Part shown: positions 8,274 to 21,269 of the stretch, one piece after another
How the letters are laid out: every line of letters begins with the position of its first letter
Position numbering within the stretch: the first letter of the stretch is position 1
DNA from: Sporosarcina quadrami
Lineage (GTDB): Bacteria > Bacillota > Bacilli > Bacillales_A > Planococcaceae
Direction of reading: 5' to 3'
Assembly (NCBI RefSeq): GCF_014836615.1
Contig: NZ_JACSQN010000022.1
Span: 1-37,807 of the forward strand
Length of the DNA stretch: 37,807 nucleotides
Notes under the pieces: model-generated
Told to the model about the DNA's origin: nothing
Database searches by the model: none
The model's input: the letters and a program-made list of their open reading frames with translations, nothing else
Position numbers and translations under genes: made by a program

Positions 8274-8309
8274 ATCCCATACGAACTTTTTCTAAGAATC
8301 GTATGGGAT
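8274..8309 (-). terminator. Terminator after gatB
   Basis: ATCCCATACGA (8274-8284) pairs with TCGTATGGGAT (8299-8309), 11 bp, with ATTTTT following on the minus strand. It lies 20 nt past the gatB stop and ends the pcrB-to-gatB run. The remaining 8039-8273 is the upstream region of dagK, in which I see no convincing promoter. Confidence 0.8.
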
Positions 8310-8328
8310 GGTATTAGCGTTTATTCAA

Positions 8329-9759
8329 TCAACGCTTGTTGATTTCTTCAAGGAGAATCTTATTGACAAGTGGCGGGTTCGCTTGACCTTTAGTCGCCTT
8401 CATCACTTGTCCGACAAGGAAGCCGACTGCGCGGTCCTTACCGTTTTTGAAGTCCTCAATCGATTGCTCGTTAGCATTAAGGATGTCCGAAACGATAGTA
8501 CGTAATGTACCTTCGTCTGAAATTTGTACAAGTCCTTTTGCTTTCACGATATCAGCAGCATTTCCGCCGTTTTCGATGAGTTCCTTGAATACTTTCTTCG
8601 CAATTTTAGATGAAATCGTTCCGTCAGAAATGAGCTTCACCATACTTGCTAAACCTTCTGGAGTCAACGCAGTGTCATGTAATTCCTTCTGTTCCGCATT
8701 CAAATATGCAGATACTTCACCCATCAGCCAGTTCGACGCAAGTTTTGCATCTGCTCCAGCTGTAACGGTTGCATCGAAGAAATCAGACATTTCCTTCGTC
8801 AATGTCAAGACATGCGCATCATATTCAGGCAAGTCAAGTTCTTGCACATAGCGCGCTTTACGTGCGTCAGGCAGTTCAGGTATTTCCGCACGGACGCGGT
8901 CAATCCATTCCTGATCGATATGGATTTCCGACAAATCCGGATCGTTAATGAAGCGGTAGTCATTCGCACTCCCTTTAATACGCATAAGGACTGTCTGACC
9001 TGTTGTTTCATCATAACGACGTGTTTCCTGAACAATTTCCCCACCCGACAGAAGGACTTTCTCTTGACGTTCTACTTCGTTTGCAATTCCTCTGCGAACA
9101 AAGTTGAATGAATTCAAGTTTTTCAATTCCGTCTTCGTACCAAATTCTTCTTGACCATATGGACGTAATGAAATATTAGCGTCACATCGCAATGAGCCTT
9201 CTTCCATACGGACGTCAGAAACGCCTGTATATTGAATGATAGCTTTCAGTTTCTCAAGGAATGCATACGCTTCTTCAGGGGACCGGATGTCAGCTTCTGT
9301 AACAATCTCGATTAGAGGCGTACCTTGTCTGTTCAAATCGACAAGTGAGTAGCCGTTATCGGAGTGCGTCAGTTTGCCTGCATCTTCTTCCAGGTGAACA
9401 CGTTCGATACGAATTTTTTTCTTTTTGCCTTCTACTTCGATCTCAATCCAACCGTTTGAGCCGACCGGACGATCATCTTGTGAAATCTGATAAGCTTTCG
9501 GATTGTCTGGATAGAAATAGTGCTTTCTGTCAAAATTCATTTCTCTTGCAACGTCACAATTTAATGCCATAGAAGCCTTCATACCGAACTCTACAGCACG
9601 TTTGTTCAACGTTGGCAACGTACCTGGATAGGCCAAGTCTGTAACGTGAATATTCATATTCGGTTCTGCCCCGAAATGAGCAGGAGCAGGAGAGAAAATT
9701 TTTGTATCTGTTTTCAGTTCAACGTGGACTTCAAGTCCTACAATCGTTTCAAAGTTCAT
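8329..9759 (-). CDS. gatB: Asp/Glu-tRNA(Asn/Gln) amidotransferase subunit B
   Basis: This 476-residue GatB is the tRNA-binding and kinase subunit that activates Glu-tRNA(Gln)/Asp-tRNA(Asn) before amidation. It begins with [10 protein letters not shown], has the conserved [37 protein letters not shown] and [13 protein letters not shown] blocks, and ends in a YqeY-like helical tail (about 330-476). The start codon overlaps the gatA stop by one base (TAATG). One oddity: the almost invariant DYRYFPEPDL block reads [10 protein letters not shown] here (residues 267-276). The frame is intact, and the rest of the protein looks normal. Confidence 0.95.
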   Translation of the reverse strand: MNFETIVGLEVHVELKTDTKIFSPAPAHFGAEPNMNIHVTDLAYPGTLPTLNKRAVEFGMKASMALNCDVAREMNFDRKHYFYPDNPKAYQISQDDRPVGSNGWIEIEVEGKKKKIRIERVHLEEDAGKLTHSDNGYSLVDLNRQGTPLIEIVTEADIRSPEEAYAFLEKLKAIIQYTGVSDVRMEEGSLRCDANISLRPYGQEEFGTKTELKNLNSFNFVRRGIANEVERQEKVLLSGGEIVQETRRYDETTGQTVLMRIKGSANDYRFINDPDLSEIHIDQEWIDRVRAEIPELPDARKARYVQELDLPEYDAHVLTLTKEMSDFFDATVTAGADAKLASNWLMGEVSAYLNAEQKELHDTALTPEGLASMVKLISDGTISSKIAKKVFKELIENGGNAADIVKAKGLVQISDEGTLRTIVSDILNANEQSIEDFKNGKDRAVGFLVGQVMKATKGQANPPLVNKILLEEINKR

Positions 9760-11225
9760 TATTCTTGTCCCTCCCCAATAGATGGAGTCCGCTTATGGTG
9801 TTCAGTAGCCTGTTCGAACGCATGCGCCACACGATATAGTGTCGCTTCGTCGAAATGTTTTCCAATCATTTGCAATCCGATCGGTAATCCATCAGAGAAT
9901 CCACATGGAATTGAAATGGCCGGTATGCCAGCCAAGTTGACGGGTACTGTCAAAATGTCATTCGTGTAAAGTGTCAAAGAATCTCTGACAACTCCACCGA
10001 TTTCATATGCAGTCGTTGCACTTGTCGGTCCAACGATGATGTCATAGTTTTCAAATACGGAAGCAAAATCTTGCGCGATCAATGTACGTACTTTCATTGC
10101 TTTAACGTATAGATCTTCATGATGATCCGCGCTTAACGCATACGTTCCGTAAAGAATCCGCTTTTTCACTTCTGTACCGAAACCTTCTGCACGAGCGCGC
10201 AAATAGATTTCATTCAAGTTTTTAGCGTTCTCCGGATGGTAACCGTAACGGATTCCGTCAAATCTAGCCAAGTTAGATGACGCCTCAGCTGTAGCAATTG
10301 CGTAATAAGTTGGTGATGCATAGTGGGAGTGTGGCAAAGATACTTCGTCCCACGTTGCGCCAAGTGATTCAAGAACTGTAAGTGCAGCTTGCACGGATTC
10401 TTTCACATCTTGAGCAACGCCTTCACCCATATATTCTTTTGGAACTGCTATTCGTAATCCTTTAATATCACCAGTCAATCCTGCGATTAAATTCGGTATT
10501 TCCTTCGAAGAAGACGATGAATCACGGTGGTCTACTCCTGCAATTGCACTCAATAGCATGGCATTGTCTTCAACAGTACGTGTCAAAGGACCGATTTGGT
10601 CAAGAGAGGAAGCAAATGCGACAAGTCCATAGCGAGAAATTCTGCCGTATGTAGGCTTCATGCCGACGATTCCACAAAATGCGGCTGGTTGGCGAACAGA
10701 TCCACCAGTATCTGTTCCAAGTGAAAACAGCACTTCTCCTGCAGCGACTGCAGCTGCTGAACCGCCTGAAGAACCACCAGGTACTCGGTCCAATTTCCAA
10801 GGATTATGTGTCGTTTGAAATGCTGAACGCTCAGTAGTTGACCCCATAGCAAATTCATCCATATTCAATTTACCGACACTGATCATACCCGCTTCATGAA
10901 CTTTTTCAACGACTGCCGCATCATACACAGGCACAAAGTTCTCAAGCATCTTACTTGCACATGTAGTTGTAATTCCTTTTGTAATAATATTGTCTTTTAT
11001 ACCAATAGGTAAGCCGAATAGTGATCCCCGGTTTTCAAGAGGTTCATTGTCCAGTTGTTCAGCACGGGCAAGCGCATCTTCTTCTGTCAATGTAAGGAAG
11101 GCTTGGACTTTGTCGTCTAATGCCTTAATCTGCTTAAATGAATCCTCAGTCACTTCTTTAACAGAGACTTCCCGGTTATGTAGTAATGTTTGAAGTTCTG
11201 TAGCCGTCTTCTTCATTAACGTCAT
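9759..11225 (-). CDS. gatA: Asp/Glu-tRNA(Asn/Gln) amidotransferase subunit A
   Basis: This 488-residue amidase-signature enzyme is the glutaminase of GatCAB and sends ammonia through a tunnel to GatB. The catalytic Lys-Ser-Ser triad is visible as K77 (GIKDNI), S152 ([15 protein letters not shown]) and S176 ([11 protein letters not shown]), at the spacing of other GatA proteins. AGGAGG lies 7 nt before the chosen ATG. It follows gatC by 24 nt and is translationally coupled to gatB. The operon shows that this organism makes Gln-tRNA(Gln) by the indirect route, as most Firmicutes do. Confidence 0.96.
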   Translation of the reverse strand: MTLMKKTATELQTLLHNREVSVKEVTEDSFKQIKALDDKVQAFLTLTEEDALARAEQLDNEPLENRGSLFGLPIGIKDNIITKGITTTCASKMLENFVPVYDAAVVEKVHEAGMISVGKLNMDEFAMGSTTERSAFQTTHNPWKLDRVPGGSSGGSAAAVAAGEVLFSLGTDTGGSVRQPAAFCGIVGMKPTYGRISRYGLVAFASSLDQIGPLTRTVEDNAMLLSAIAGVDHRDSSSSSKEIPNLIAGLTGDIKGLRIAVPKEYMGEGVAQDVKESVQAALTVLESLGATWDEVSLPHSHYASPTYYAIATAEASSNLARFDGIRYGYHPENAKNLNEIYLRARAEGFGTEVKKRILYGTYALSADHHEDLYVKAMKVRTLIAQDFASVFENYDIIVGPTSATTAYEIGGVVRDSLTLYTNDILTVPVNLAGIPAISIPCGFSDGLPIGLQMIGKHFDEATLYRVAHAFEQATEHHKRTPSIGEGQE

Positions 11226-11249
11226 CTTTTATCCTCCTAAAGTCCGTTA

Positions 11250-11537
11250 TCACAAGATGTTCGGAACCTTTATCATTCCGTCTTCGTGTTCTTCAACGCC
11301 TGCGAGCATCTCTTCGCGGTCTAATACGTCTTGAGGTACATCAACTCGCAACACGTTATATAGCTGCAACGGGTGTGTCATCGGCTTTACGCCTTCCGTA
11401 TCAACTTCATTCAATACATCCCCGAATCCTACAAGTTCGCTAATCAGTTCTGAAAACTGTGCTGCATCCTGATCTGAAATAGCAATTCTTGCGAAGTTCG
11501 CAAAATATCGGACATCTTCTTCTGTAAACTTATTCAT
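11250..11537 (-). CDS. gatC: Asp/Glu-tRNA(Asn/Gln) amidotransferase subunit C
   Basis: This 95-residue subunit wraps around the GatA-GatB interface and stabilises the complex. It has the typical EEDVRYFANFARI N-terminus, a central helix with FSELISELVGF, the VKPMTHP segment, and a C-terminal LRVDVPQ...REE. AGGAGG sits 7 nt before the ATG. It is the first gene of gatCAB and has a plausible extended -10 promoter about 35-60 nt upstream, though read-through from camS is also possible. Confidence 0.95.
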   Translation of the reverse strand: MNKFTEEDVRYFANFARIAISDQDAAQFSELISELVGFGDVLNEVDTEGVKPMTHPLQLYNVLRVDVPQDVLDREEMLAGVEEHEDGMIKVPNIL

Positions 11538-11570
11538 ATTCTTTCCTCCTCATCTGCAATTGTACGACTA

Positions 11571-11599
11571 ATCATACCACCTAACAGGTATGTTGAAAA
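11571..11599 (-). promoter_or_regulatory. Candidate promoter for gatCAB
   Basis: On the minus strand TTTTCA (11594-11599), a 17-nt spacer and TATGAT (11571-11576) are preceded by TG one base upstream (extended -10 form TGGTATGAT). The -35 is weak, but the extended -10 compensates. No terminator is obvious between camS and gatC, so this may be an internal promoter. Confidence 0.5.
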
Positions 11600-11687
11600 G
11601 TAACTGTCTTAGTCTAAATAATGCGTCCCTACATGCTTCCCTGACGATTCTCATCGTATTTCCTCACGTGCATTCAACATGTACCTA

Positions 11688-12803
11688 TCAGTATCCATAA
11701 ATATGGACAAATGGATCTTTTTCTCCCGCTTTCTTAACAATTAATGCTTCCGCTCCATTGACGGATGTAATGTTCACTTCAACGTCAATATCAGAATAAT
11801 AATCTCTAACTTTTCCAGTTAGAAATTGGGTAAATCCAATTGTTTCGCTTTTCCCGAAAAACTGTATAGGGATCGTAATACGCAATGATTTCATTCGATT
11901 ATCTTTAAAAAAGGCGGTACCTACAATGTTCACAAAGCTTGGAAAATACTCATCGACATCCTGTTTAAAGCGACTGAATTTTGTATTGATGTCACGGTAA
12001 TTATCGATGGAAGAAGGAGCAGGTAACAATACATATTGTTCATTCACTTCCTTCCATGCATTTGGAACCTCTTTACCTTTATCGGCAAATGCAGTAGCGA
12101 AGTATGAACCGGGTACGATTGAGTTCCGTTTTTCTTGTTTGAAGAGCCCTACGACAATCGGGATGTCTTGAAACCCTTCTTGCGCTCGTAATCTTCTTAC
12201 AATTTCATCAGCTGCTTTTATACCTTGCTTTTGGAGTTCCTCATCTGTAATGTTGATTTCTTTGTTATTCTTCCCATAATAAACAGAGTTTAAGGCGAGT
12301 CCGATAGAAACTCCTGACAATCGAAGTTTCTTTTCATCTGTCAACGTCAAATAATTTTGCTCGATGATATGCGCAAGAAATATAGGCTTCTCTTCCGCAT
12401 CTTCTCCTTCAGCTTCCGGCGGATTCAGACCTTCTTTATCATTGGAGCTTCTTGCAAGCCAGCGTTTCGCTGTTTCCTTATCGATATACTGGCCTTCTTG
12501 AAAGTAATGGTTCTTTGTATCGAAGTGTTGCGTAGAAAGGCGTAGCAACCCTTCTTCGGCTTCCTGAATATCGTATTTCGTATTGAGATTGCCGACAACA
12601 AGACCACGGCTTGCACTTTGCTTGAACGGCAGTGTCGTCAGATAGAACTCATCTTTCAATTGGACATCCGGAATCATGACCGTCTCTTCGTCTTGTTTGT
12701 CAGTTTCCTGGATAAGGGGTTCTTTCTCAGGTCCAATAGATGGCAGGCATCCGCTCAGCAAAAGAGCGGTCACCATGCTTGGTGCTATTAATAACTTCTT
12801 CAT
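11688..12803 (-). CDS. camS: CamS-family lipoprotein (sex-pheromone precursor type)
   Basis: This 371-residue lipoprotein has a signal peptide ending LLLSGC, lipidated Cys19, then a mixed alpha/beta ectodomain. It belongs to the CamS/YerH family, whose signal peptides in staphylococci and enterococci yield conjugation pheromones; the function of the ectodomain is unknown. The gene starts 7 nt after ligA, with AAGGAG straddling the ligA stop, so it is in the same transcript. The pcrB-pcrA-ligA-camS order is the standard one in Bacillales. Whether a pheromone peptide is processed here cannot be read from the sequence. Confidence 0.92.
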   Translation of the reverse strand: MKKLLIAPSMVTALLLSGCLPSIGPEKEPLIQETDKQDEETVMIPDVQLKDEFYLTTLPFKQSASRGLVVGNLNTKYDIQEAEEGLLRLSTQHFDTKNHYFQEGQYIDKETAKRWLARSSNDKEGLNPPEAEGEDAEEKPIFLAHIIEQNYLTLTDEKKLRLSGVSIGLALNSVYYGKNNKEINITDEELQKQGIKAADEIVRRLRAQEGFQDIPIVVGLFKQEKRNSIVPGSYFATAFADKGKEVPNAWKEVNEQYVLLPAPSSIDNYRDINTKFSRFKQDVDEYFPSFVNIVGTAFFKDNRMKSLRITIPIQFFGKSETIGFTQFLTGKVRDYYSDIDVEVNITSVNGAEALIVKKAGEKDPFVHIYGY

Positions 12804-12810
12804 AAAAAAA

Positions 12811-14835
<2,025 letters not shown>

Positions 14836-17070
14836 CTATGCTTTTTCTATTGGAGCAAATTTGGCCAATAGCCTTTTTACGCCGATTGGTTGCGGGAATG
14901 CGATATCAAGTTCAACGTCATCTGCAGTTCCCTTTACACTGACGACCATTCCTGTGCCCCATTTTTTATGGGTGGCTTTGTCGCCAGCTTTCCATCCCAT
15001 CTTTTCTCCGCCACTAGTTTTATATACAGGTTTTCTAACAGCAGGTCTGACTGGAGCAGCAGTTCTTCCGAATCCACTTGATCCAAAACCTTGATTATCA
15101 TTTGACTTCACTTCGATAATATCTGGAGATATCTCATTCAAGAAACGAGATGGATTGTTATAATTCGTACGCCCGAAAATTGTGCGGTAGGAAGCCGCAG
15201 TTAGAAACAATAACTGCTCGGCTCGAGTAATCGCTACGTACGCAAGTCTACGCTCTTCTTCCATTTCTTCATTATCTCCTATTGACCGAGCATGCGGGAA
15301 GATATTCTCTTCCATGCCAATAACGAAGACGACTGGAAATTCTAGCCCTTTTGCTGCATGCATCGTCATAAGGACGATTTTTTCTTTCGCTTGATTTTCT
15401 TCTTTATCAAGCGAATCAATATCCGCTATTAAAGCCAGATCTGTTAAAAATGCGACGAGTGAACGATCGCTGTCATCCTCTTCTGCCCTTTTTTCAAAAG
15501 CTTCGGTCACTGACAGGAATTCATCGATATTTTCAAGCCTGCTTTCTGATTCTATAGACTTCTCGCGTTCAAGCATTCCCCGATATCCGCTCTTTTCAAT
15601 CACTTGCTCGACGAGTTCTGTAACTGACAAGTACTCCTGCATTTGAGAGAAGCCCGCAATCATATCTCTAAATTTCCCAGCTTCATTTGCAGCTTTAGCT
15701 GGCAGCCCCATAAAATGGACTTCTTGTAGTGCATCGAAAATCGAGCGCTCATTTTCTAATGCGAATAACGCCATTCGTTCAAATGAAGTCGCTCCTATGC
15801 TGCGTTTTGGTTCGTTAATAATACGTGAGAGGGCCAAGTCATCATCATTATTAGCGATTAACCGTAAATAGGCCAATAAATCTTTAATTTCTTTTCGATC
15901 ATAGAACTTCGTACCACCGACAATCGTATAGTCCAAGTTCGATTTCACTAAGTACTCCTCAATCATTCGTGATTGTGCATTCGTTCTGTACAACACAGCG
16001 AACTGATCGAGCGACAACCCTTGCTCCTCTTTTAACTCGATGATTTTCTGCACGATGAACTGAGACTCATCTTTTTCGTCAGAGGCTTTATAGACCGTAA
16101 TTGCGCTTCCCTCGTCATTATCCGTCCGCAACTTTTTATCATATCGGCTTTCGTTGTTTTTAATAACATCATTCGCTGCTTGCAAAATTGTTTTCGTGGA
16201 ACGATAATTCTGTTCAAGCATGATGACTGCTGCATCTTTATAATCTTTTTCGAATGATAGGATATTGCCGATGTCTGCACCACGCCATCTATAAATGGAC
16301 TGGTCTGAATCCCCTACAACACAAATGTTGCGGAATTTTGTTGCAAGCATCTTAACGAGACGGTATTGGGCATTGTTCGTATCTTGATATTCATCGACAT
16401 GAATATACTGGAACTTATTTTGATAATAATCGAGAACTTCAGGGACGCGTTCGAATAAGGTGAGCGTCATCATAATCAGATCGTCAAAATCGAGTGATTG
16501 GTTTTGGCGCAACTTTTTTGAGTAGCCTTCATACACATCCGCTATCGTTTTTTCGTAAGGGTTTTGAGGATTGATCTGGCCTTTGAATGTATCTGCATCG
16601 ATACATTCATTCTTTGCTGAACTGATTGCATTGAGCATGGAACGTGGATCGTATTGTTTTGGATCGATATTCCGCTCCTTCAATACATTCTTCACTGCTG
16701 TCAGCTGATCGGAAGAGTCAAGGATGGTGAAGTTTTTAGAAATTCCGATTCGGTCAATATTTCTTCGTAAAATACGTACGCACATTGAGTGGAATGTCGA
16801 TACCCACATACGTTCACCTGTACCAGGTCCTAGTAATCCGTCTATACGGTCACGCATTTCACGTGCGGCTTTATTTGTAAACGTGAGTGCAAGAATATTG
16901 GATGGATATACATTCTTTTCAACAATTAAATAGGCTATCCGATGTGTAAGTACCCGTGTTTTACCGGAACCTGCGCCTGCCATAATTAGTAGTGCGCCTT
17001 CCGTTGTTTTTACCGCACGGGCTTGCTCAGGGTTCATGCCGACGAGCAAGTCTTCAGCAATTTTTTTCAT
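14836..17070 (-). CDS. pcrA: ATP-dependent 3'-5' DNA helicase PcrA (UvrD/Rep family)
   Basis: This 744-residue superfamily-1A helicase acts in repair and in clearing RecA and transcription complexes. The Walker A is AGAGSGKT (residues 31-38), the Walker B VDEYQDTN, motif [17 protein letters not shown], motif IV QNYRST, and the late motifs [14 protein letters not shown] and [11 protein letters not shown] are present. The C-terminus has the [17 protein letters not shown]udor-like domain that binds RNA polymerase in this family. The ATG at 17070 is chosen because AAAGGTGG lies 9 nt before it; nine in-frame codons upstream have no ribosome site. It lies 53 nt after pcrB. Confidence 0.97.
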   Translation of the reverse strand: MKKIAEDLLVGMNPEQARAVKTTEGALLIMAGAGSGKTRVLTHRIAYLIVEKNVYPSNILALTFTNKAAREMRDRIDGLLGPGTGERMWVSTFHSMCVRILRRNIDRIGISKNFTILDSSDQLTAVKNVLKERNIDPKQYDPRSMLNAISSAKNECIDADTFKGQINPQNPYEKTIADVYEGYSKKLRQNQSLDFDDLIMMTLTLFERVPEVLDYYQNKFQYIHVDEYQDTNNAQYRLVKMLATKFRNICVVGDSDQSIYRWRGADIGNILSFEKDYKDAAVIMLEQNYRSTKTILQAANDVIKNNESRYDKKLRTDNDEGSAITVYKASDEKDESQFIVQKIIELKEEQGLSLDQFAVLYRTNAQSRMIEEYLVKSNLDYTIVGGTKFYDRKEIKDLLAYLRLIANNDDDLALSRIINEPKRSIGATSFERMALFALENERSIFDALQEVHFMGLPAKAANEAGKFRDMIAGFSQMQEYLSVTELVEQVIEKSGYRGMLEREKSIESESRLENIDEFLSVTEAFEKRAEEDDSDRSLVAFLTDLALIADIDSLDKEENQAKEKIVLMTMHAAKGLEFPVVFVIGMEENIFPHARSIGDNEEMEEERRLAYVAITRAEQLLFLTAASYRTIFGRTNYNNPSRFLNEISPDIIEVKSNDNQGFGSSGFGRTAAPVRPAVRKPVYKTSGGEKMGWKAGDKATHKKWGTGMVVSVKGTADDVELDIAFPQPIGVKRLLAKFAPIEKA

Positions 17071-17123
17071 AATGCAATTCCACCTTTCAAAGAACACTTG
17101 TTCTTTAGTATACCCTACTTCAC

Positions 17124-17819
17124 TTACTTATGGGGAACAGATTTAACTGCATCAACAGTAGAAAGTGCTGCCGACAAATCATCGTAAATGACGTTACCGA
17201 CGATGACTGTATCGGCTAAACTTGCCATCATTTTGGCATCTGCAGCATTCGTAATACCGCCGCCATAAAATAGCCGCGTATTGTCAAGTACTCGTCCTGC
17301 TGCTTTGACAATAGAAGGTTCTCCTAGCATCCCGCTGTATTCCAAGTAAAAGATAGGAAGCTTGAACAGATGCTCAGCCATGCGTGCATACGCAATGACA
17401 TCCTCTTCGTCTGGCAATCCGTAGATTTCTGTCAGTCTTGCCGCTGTGCAATTTGGATTCATAATGCAATAGCCTTCCGTCATCACTTCGTCCCAATTCA
17501 TCATATGGCCATATTCTTTCAAAGCTGCGTGATGAACACCGTTAATCCACTCAGTTTTCGTTGAGTTCAATACAGTCGGGATGAAATAGAAATCAAAGCC
17601 AGGCATGACTGTTTCAACAGTTGACACTTCTAGAGCAACAGAGACAGAATATCTGCGGATACGCGCAAGCAAATCAAGGACGTTTTCTATCGTTACTCCG
17701 TCAGAACCGCCTATGATTAATGCGTCTGTACCTGATTCAGCAAGCCTTTCCAATTGTTCATCTGTTATCGTTTTTGCAGGATCTACTTTAAAGGCATGGC
17801 GCCAAGTTTTTATATCCAT
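17124..17819 (-). CDS. pcrB: Heptaprenylglyceryl phosphate synthase PcrB
   Basis: This TIM-barrel prenyltransferase of about 231 residues in Bacillales joins heptaprenyl diphosphate to sn-glycerol-1-phosphate, making an archaeal-type ether lipid precursor. Visible landmarks are the early IIGGSDGV loop, [38 protein letters not shown] and the phosphate-binding FYGGGITNA and VGN near the C-terminus. The ATG at 17819 fits AGGTG 7 nt upstream; a TTG two codons earlier sits too close to the ribosome site. It is first in the pcrB-pcrA-ligA-camS unit, and a strong terminator separates it from yerC. Confidence 0.94.
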   Translation of the reverse strand: MDIKTWRHAFKVDPAKTITDEQLERLAESGTDALIIGGSDGVTIENVLDLLARIRRYSVSVALEVSTVETVMPGFDFYFIPTVLNSTKTEWINGVHHAALKEYGHMMNWDEVMTEGYCIMNPNCTAARLTEIYGLPDEEDVIAYARMAEHLFKLPIFYLEYSGMLGEPSIVKAAGRVLDNTRLFYGGGITNAADAKMMASLADTVIVGNVIYDDLSAALSTVDAVKSVPHK

Positions 17820-17896
17820 TGTCAATCACCTATTCTGTAAAAGTACTAGTGTGCACGGTTGATTAATTCTCCGCGCATTCTATTGAACAGTATACC

Positions 17897-17926
17897 AAAA
17901 AAACGGGCGGAAAGTTTCTCCGCCCG
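17897..17926 (-). terminator. Strong terminator after yerC
   Basis: On the minus strand CGGGCGGA pairs with TCCGCCCG around a short loop (17904-17926), followed by seven T. It ends the yerA-yerB-yerC unit, so pcrB needs its own promoter in 17820-17896; I find no clear one there. Confidence 0.9.
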
Positions 17927-17938
17927 ATTCATAATCAA

Positions 17939-18256
17939 TCATTTGTTATTCGTGTCCTCGTCCAATCCAGGATAGAGTCTGTTCAGAATCAGATTATAAC
18001 CGCCTGAACCATAGTCCACACAGCGTCTCACCCTCGAGATGGTTGCTGTACTTGCTCCCGTATCGTTTTGGATTCTGTCATATGTCTTCTTCTGTTTCAA
18101 CGCATGGGCGACTTCAAGGCGCTGAGCTAACGATTGAAGTTCACTCATTGTCGAAAGATCGTCGAAAAACGAATAGCATTCTTCCAGATTCTTTAATTCT
18201 AAAATAGCTTTAAATAACTGGTCAGTCTGTTCGCTTCTGATTTTGTCGATTTGCAT
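17939..18256 (-). CDS. yerC: YerC/YecD-family TrpR-related DNA-binding protein
   Basis: This 105-residue all-helical protein of the TrpR-like superfamily has the helix-turn-helix at about residues 58-82 (TYDRIQNDTGASTATISRVRRCV), very close to B. subtilis YerC. It probably binds DNA as a dimer. No ligand or target can be read from the sequence; the B. subtilis protein is little studied. GAGGGGG lies before its ATG. It follows yerB by 28 nt and precedes a strong terminator. Confidence 0.92.
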   Translation of the reverse strand: MQIDKIRSEQTDQLFKAILELKNLEECYSFFDDLSTMSELQSLAQRLEVAHALKQKKTYDRIQNDTGASTATISRVRRCVDYGSGGYNLILNRLYPGLDEDTNNK

Positions 18257-18284
18257 AACTTCCCCCTCTTTCTTACACTATTAT

Positions 18285-19376
18285 TCAAGGAGTATACGTC
18301 ACAGCTTTTGAAATGCCCGAGTGCGTTGGAACAACATGGATCCACGTCCTCCCCGGAACTAGCTTTGCAGGGACTCCGTTTTCTACTGGCACCAAGAATC
18401 CATCAATATTTTTCCATTCCATCTCTTTGGCTACGCCAGCTTGAAATACGATTACTTTACCGCCACTTTCAATATCGACAGCTTGCCTACCTACATTATC
18501 AATTGTTCGGTGAGCCGCTTCGAGAACAATTACATTACTCACTTCAACAGGCTCTCCATCTTCTTTATCAACCGTTAAAATACCTTTTACAGTACGATTA
18601 TACGTACCTTCCGCAGCATCATAAGCAAATGTATTTATGAAATCATTGTTCGTACTGAATCGAACAACGATTAACGAAGCACTGTCTCCTAGTTTAGCAT
18701 CTTCCACAGAATCATGGAAAACAAACGGCGGAGTCTTAGCAATTTCAACAGATGAGCTCGTCTTTTCCATAGCAGAAATGACATTTTCACCACTTATATA
18801 TGAATTATGCGGAGCTTTACGGTCATGAGATCTTTTAAATAACGTACCGTCATATTGCATGCCGTTTACGTTATCTACATAACGTCTGTCTAGCAACGCC
18901 TTAGCATCGGGACTATAGCCGTGTGCAATGTAAAATGCATCCATTCCTTTGGCCATATGGATAAAATAGTCACGTGCACTACGGATCGGTCCTATTTTAT
19001 CAGGTTGCTCACTTTGGAATAGTGCCAAAAATCGTGTGACATTCCCTTCAGCAAGAAATTCATAGACAATATCCGCTTGGCTGATTCCGGATTGCGGACG
19101 GGCTAATGGATGATTGTTAATCGTTGCTAGTACTGGTCTTGCCAGAACTTCATCTTCATTTAATACGCCCGTAAACGGAGACGGATAAAGAAGCATGCCT
19201 TCTTCTTCAGGTTCTTCAATTTCTTCGGGCTCATCCATGGCAACAAGATTTTCTTCAATTTCAGGTTCAGGTGCAACAGGTTCTTCAATCGTTTTCTCTT
19301 TTTTCGAACACGCCGCAGACAGCATCAACATCATGATAGCTATAACGAACAGCCATCCTCTTTTTTCCCCTGGCAT
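18285..19376 (-). CDS. yerB: YerB-like lipoprotein (DUF3048)
   Basis: This 363-residue protein has a lipoprotein signal (MMLMLSAAC, Cys23), then a Glu/Pro-rich linker (about 25-60), then the DUF3048 body with ARPVLATINNHPLARPQSGISQADIVYE and GPIRSARDYFIHMAKGMDAFYIAHG, both hallmarks of the family. The protein should be anchored on the outer membrane face; the family's function is unknown. AGGAGG sits 5 nt before the ATG, 9 nt after yerA. Order yerA-yerB-yerC is conserved with B. subtilis. Confidence 0.92.
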   Translation of the reverse strand: MPGEKRGWLFVIAIMMLMLSAACSKKEKTIEEPVAPEPEIEENLVAMDEPEEIEEPEEEGMLLYPSPFTGVLNEDEVLARPVLATINNHPLARPQSGISQADIVYEFLAEGNVTRFLALFQSEQPDKIGPIRSARDYFIHMAKGMDAFYIAHGYSPDAKALLDRRYVDNVNGMQYDGTLFKRSHDRKAPHNSYISGENVISAMEKTSSSVEIAKTPPFVFHDSVEDAKLGDSASLIVVRFSTNNDFINTFAYDAAEGTYNRTVKGILTVDKEDGEPVEVSNVIVLEAAHRTIDNVGRQAVDIESGGKVIVFQAGVAKEMEWKNIDGFLVPVENGVPAKLVPGRTWIHVVPTHSGISKAVTYTP

Positions 19377-19385
19377 TTCTGCCTC

Positions 19386-21104
19386 CTATCTTTCCGTAAC
19401 CGGAATCAGTATTTCATTTTTCATAACATTATAAAGGCCTAGTTGAGTCGCTCGTACATATGGTAAATGTGTAGATTGCAGGAATAGGAAAGTATACACC
19501 GCATCGCCATGCTGATAGCCACGCTCTCTTAATGCATTTTTCAAATGTATTTCCTCTTCAATCAGTTTATCTACAGGTAATGCGGACAGTCCTCCAGCGA
19601 TAGGAAGTTCGAGACATGCAATCTTCACTCCATCTTCCATTAACACCATGCCACCGTCCATCTTCTTCATTTCTCGGAAAGCTTGTAGCATCTGTGATTT
19701 GTCTTTACCGATAAGAATGATATCACCTGTATTGGAGTAAGAAGACGCGAATCCTTGTATACCGTTTGCAAATCCTTTAATGAATGTGTTAAGTCTCCAC
19801 TTGCCGTTCCTATCTATAAGTAGTAGAAAACTTTCATCTTGTTCATCAGATAGTCTGTCCACACTTTTATCAAGTACCACTTTGTAAGGTTTTGTTATAA
19901 CGTCATTCACCATCTCAATGCCTATATCGTCTGTAAAGTCAAAATCAGTTTCATTCAAATCAAAATGAAGATCGAGTTTTGGGATTGACGTCCAATCTAC
20001 CGAATTAAAGTTGGTAACCGGTACCCTGTCTCTTAACAGCCACTGTCCTTTTGATAAAACATCTGTTGGCACAGGATTTTGTTCATTCTCTAGGAAGTTG
20101 AACGTTGCATATCTTCCCGTCGCAATTACTCCATGTATGTCAGATATATCGTAGTAACGTGCGACATTATAGGAAGCCATCAAGTACGCATCAATCGTGG
20201 CAACTCCTGCATCAAGTGCGACTTGAATGCATTTATCCATAACTCCGTCCATATGGAAAGATGGAGTGGAACCGTCTGTCGTCATCATGAGATGGTCGAA
20301 GACATCCAACTCTTTTTCAATGATGTCCGTAAGCAAATGTGGTAAATCAGGACGGATTGACGAATGACGGAGAGTCACTCCGTAGCCATGCAATAGACGC
20401 GCTTCCACTTCTTCAATTGTCATCGCTTCATGATCTCCATCCGTTCCAATTAGCTTCATCCTTGCTAGTGTACGCTCTGATGCACCCGGAAAATGACCTT
20501 CAATTTTCTTGCCTGCTTTTTTTGCCGCTACAAGTGAAGACATCATTTCCTGATCGCCGTTCAGAAGCCGCGGCCATCCTGTCAGCTCGCCTCCCATTAA
20601 AACATCACTACGTTTGAGCCATTCACCGATATCTTTTTGATTGAACACTTCTTTTTCATTGTGCAAGACAGTTTGCGAATCAAATCTAGCCCACCAATAA
20701 AACGAAAACGGCAGCTCATTCAGTTGCTCAAGTAAGGCAAATGCTTTTTCATTCCCAAGAAGCATGAAAAACGTCAAATTATCACATAAGAATGTCGTTG
20801 TTCCACGTCTGCCTGCGAATTCTGCAAACGTTTCAGGATTGTACAGTTGAAATGGATGAACATGAGGTTCGATATAACCGGGAACGATTTTCTTACCCGT
20901 AGCATCAATAATTTCCGCATCATCCATCATAGCTGGCATGCGTTCGCCGGTGTAAACAATTCGATCACCGGAAATCCAAATGTTACCAGTTACCCATTTT
21001 TTTAATATGGAATGTAAATAGCATGCATTTTGGATAATGAGATCCGGTACTTCTTTTCCATTTATAATTTGAAGATGTTTAAAGATAGTTTGTTGGTCCC
21101 ACAT
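19386..21104 (-). CDS. yerA: YerA-like amidohydrolase (adenine deaminase family)
   Basis: This 572-residue amidohydrolase superfamily protein has the metal-binding HxH as H81/H83 (GYIEPHVHPFQLYNP), followed by TTTFLCDN, GHFPGAS, and the C-terminal lobe with GLSALPVDKL. It is closest to the adenine deaminase group, which turns adenine to hypoxanthine in purine salvage, but YerA-type proteins form a branch whose activity is not settled. GGGG lies about 7 nt before the ATG. The position beside the purine operon fits a purine role, although the Ger operon now separates the two. Confidence 0.88.
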   Translation of the reverse strand: MWDQQTIFKHLQIINGKEVPDLIIQNACYLHSILKKWVTGNIWISGDRIVYTGERMPAMMDDAEIIDATGKKIVPGYIEPHVHPFQLYNPETFAEFAGRRGTTTFLCDNLTFFMLLGNEKAFALLEQLNELPFSFYWWARFDSQTVLHNEKEVFNQKDIGEWLKRSDVLMGGELTGWPRLLNGDQEMMSSLVAAKKAGKKIEGHFPGASERTLARMKLIGTDGDHEAMTIEEVEARLLHGYGVTLRHSSIRPDLPHLLTDIIEKELDVFDHLMMTTDGSTPSFHMDGVMDKCIQVALDAGVATIDAYLMASYNVARYYDISDIHGVIATGRYATFNFLENEQNPVPTDVLSKGQWLLRDRVPVTNFNSVDWTSIPKLDLHFDLNETDFDFTDDIGIEMVNDVITKPYKVVLDKSVDRLSDEQDESFLLLIDRNGKWRLNTFIKGFANGIQGFASSYSNTGDIILIGKDKSQMLQAFREMKKMDGGMVLMEDGVKIACLELPIAGGLSALPVDKLIEEEIHLKNALRERGYQHGDAVYTFLFLQSTHLPYVRATQLGLYNVMKNEILIPVTER

Positions 21105-21269
21105 TTTTTTCCCCTTCGTCTATGTTCTACTGATTTTATCGTAGCATAGCATTGTTTGAAAATATAGACCCTTTTACGACTTTATGATTAATTACTCTGC
21201 TAAAAACAAATCACCTATATGGAATGATTCATAACAGGTTCGGCAATCCTTACGTGAAAGGATTGTATC

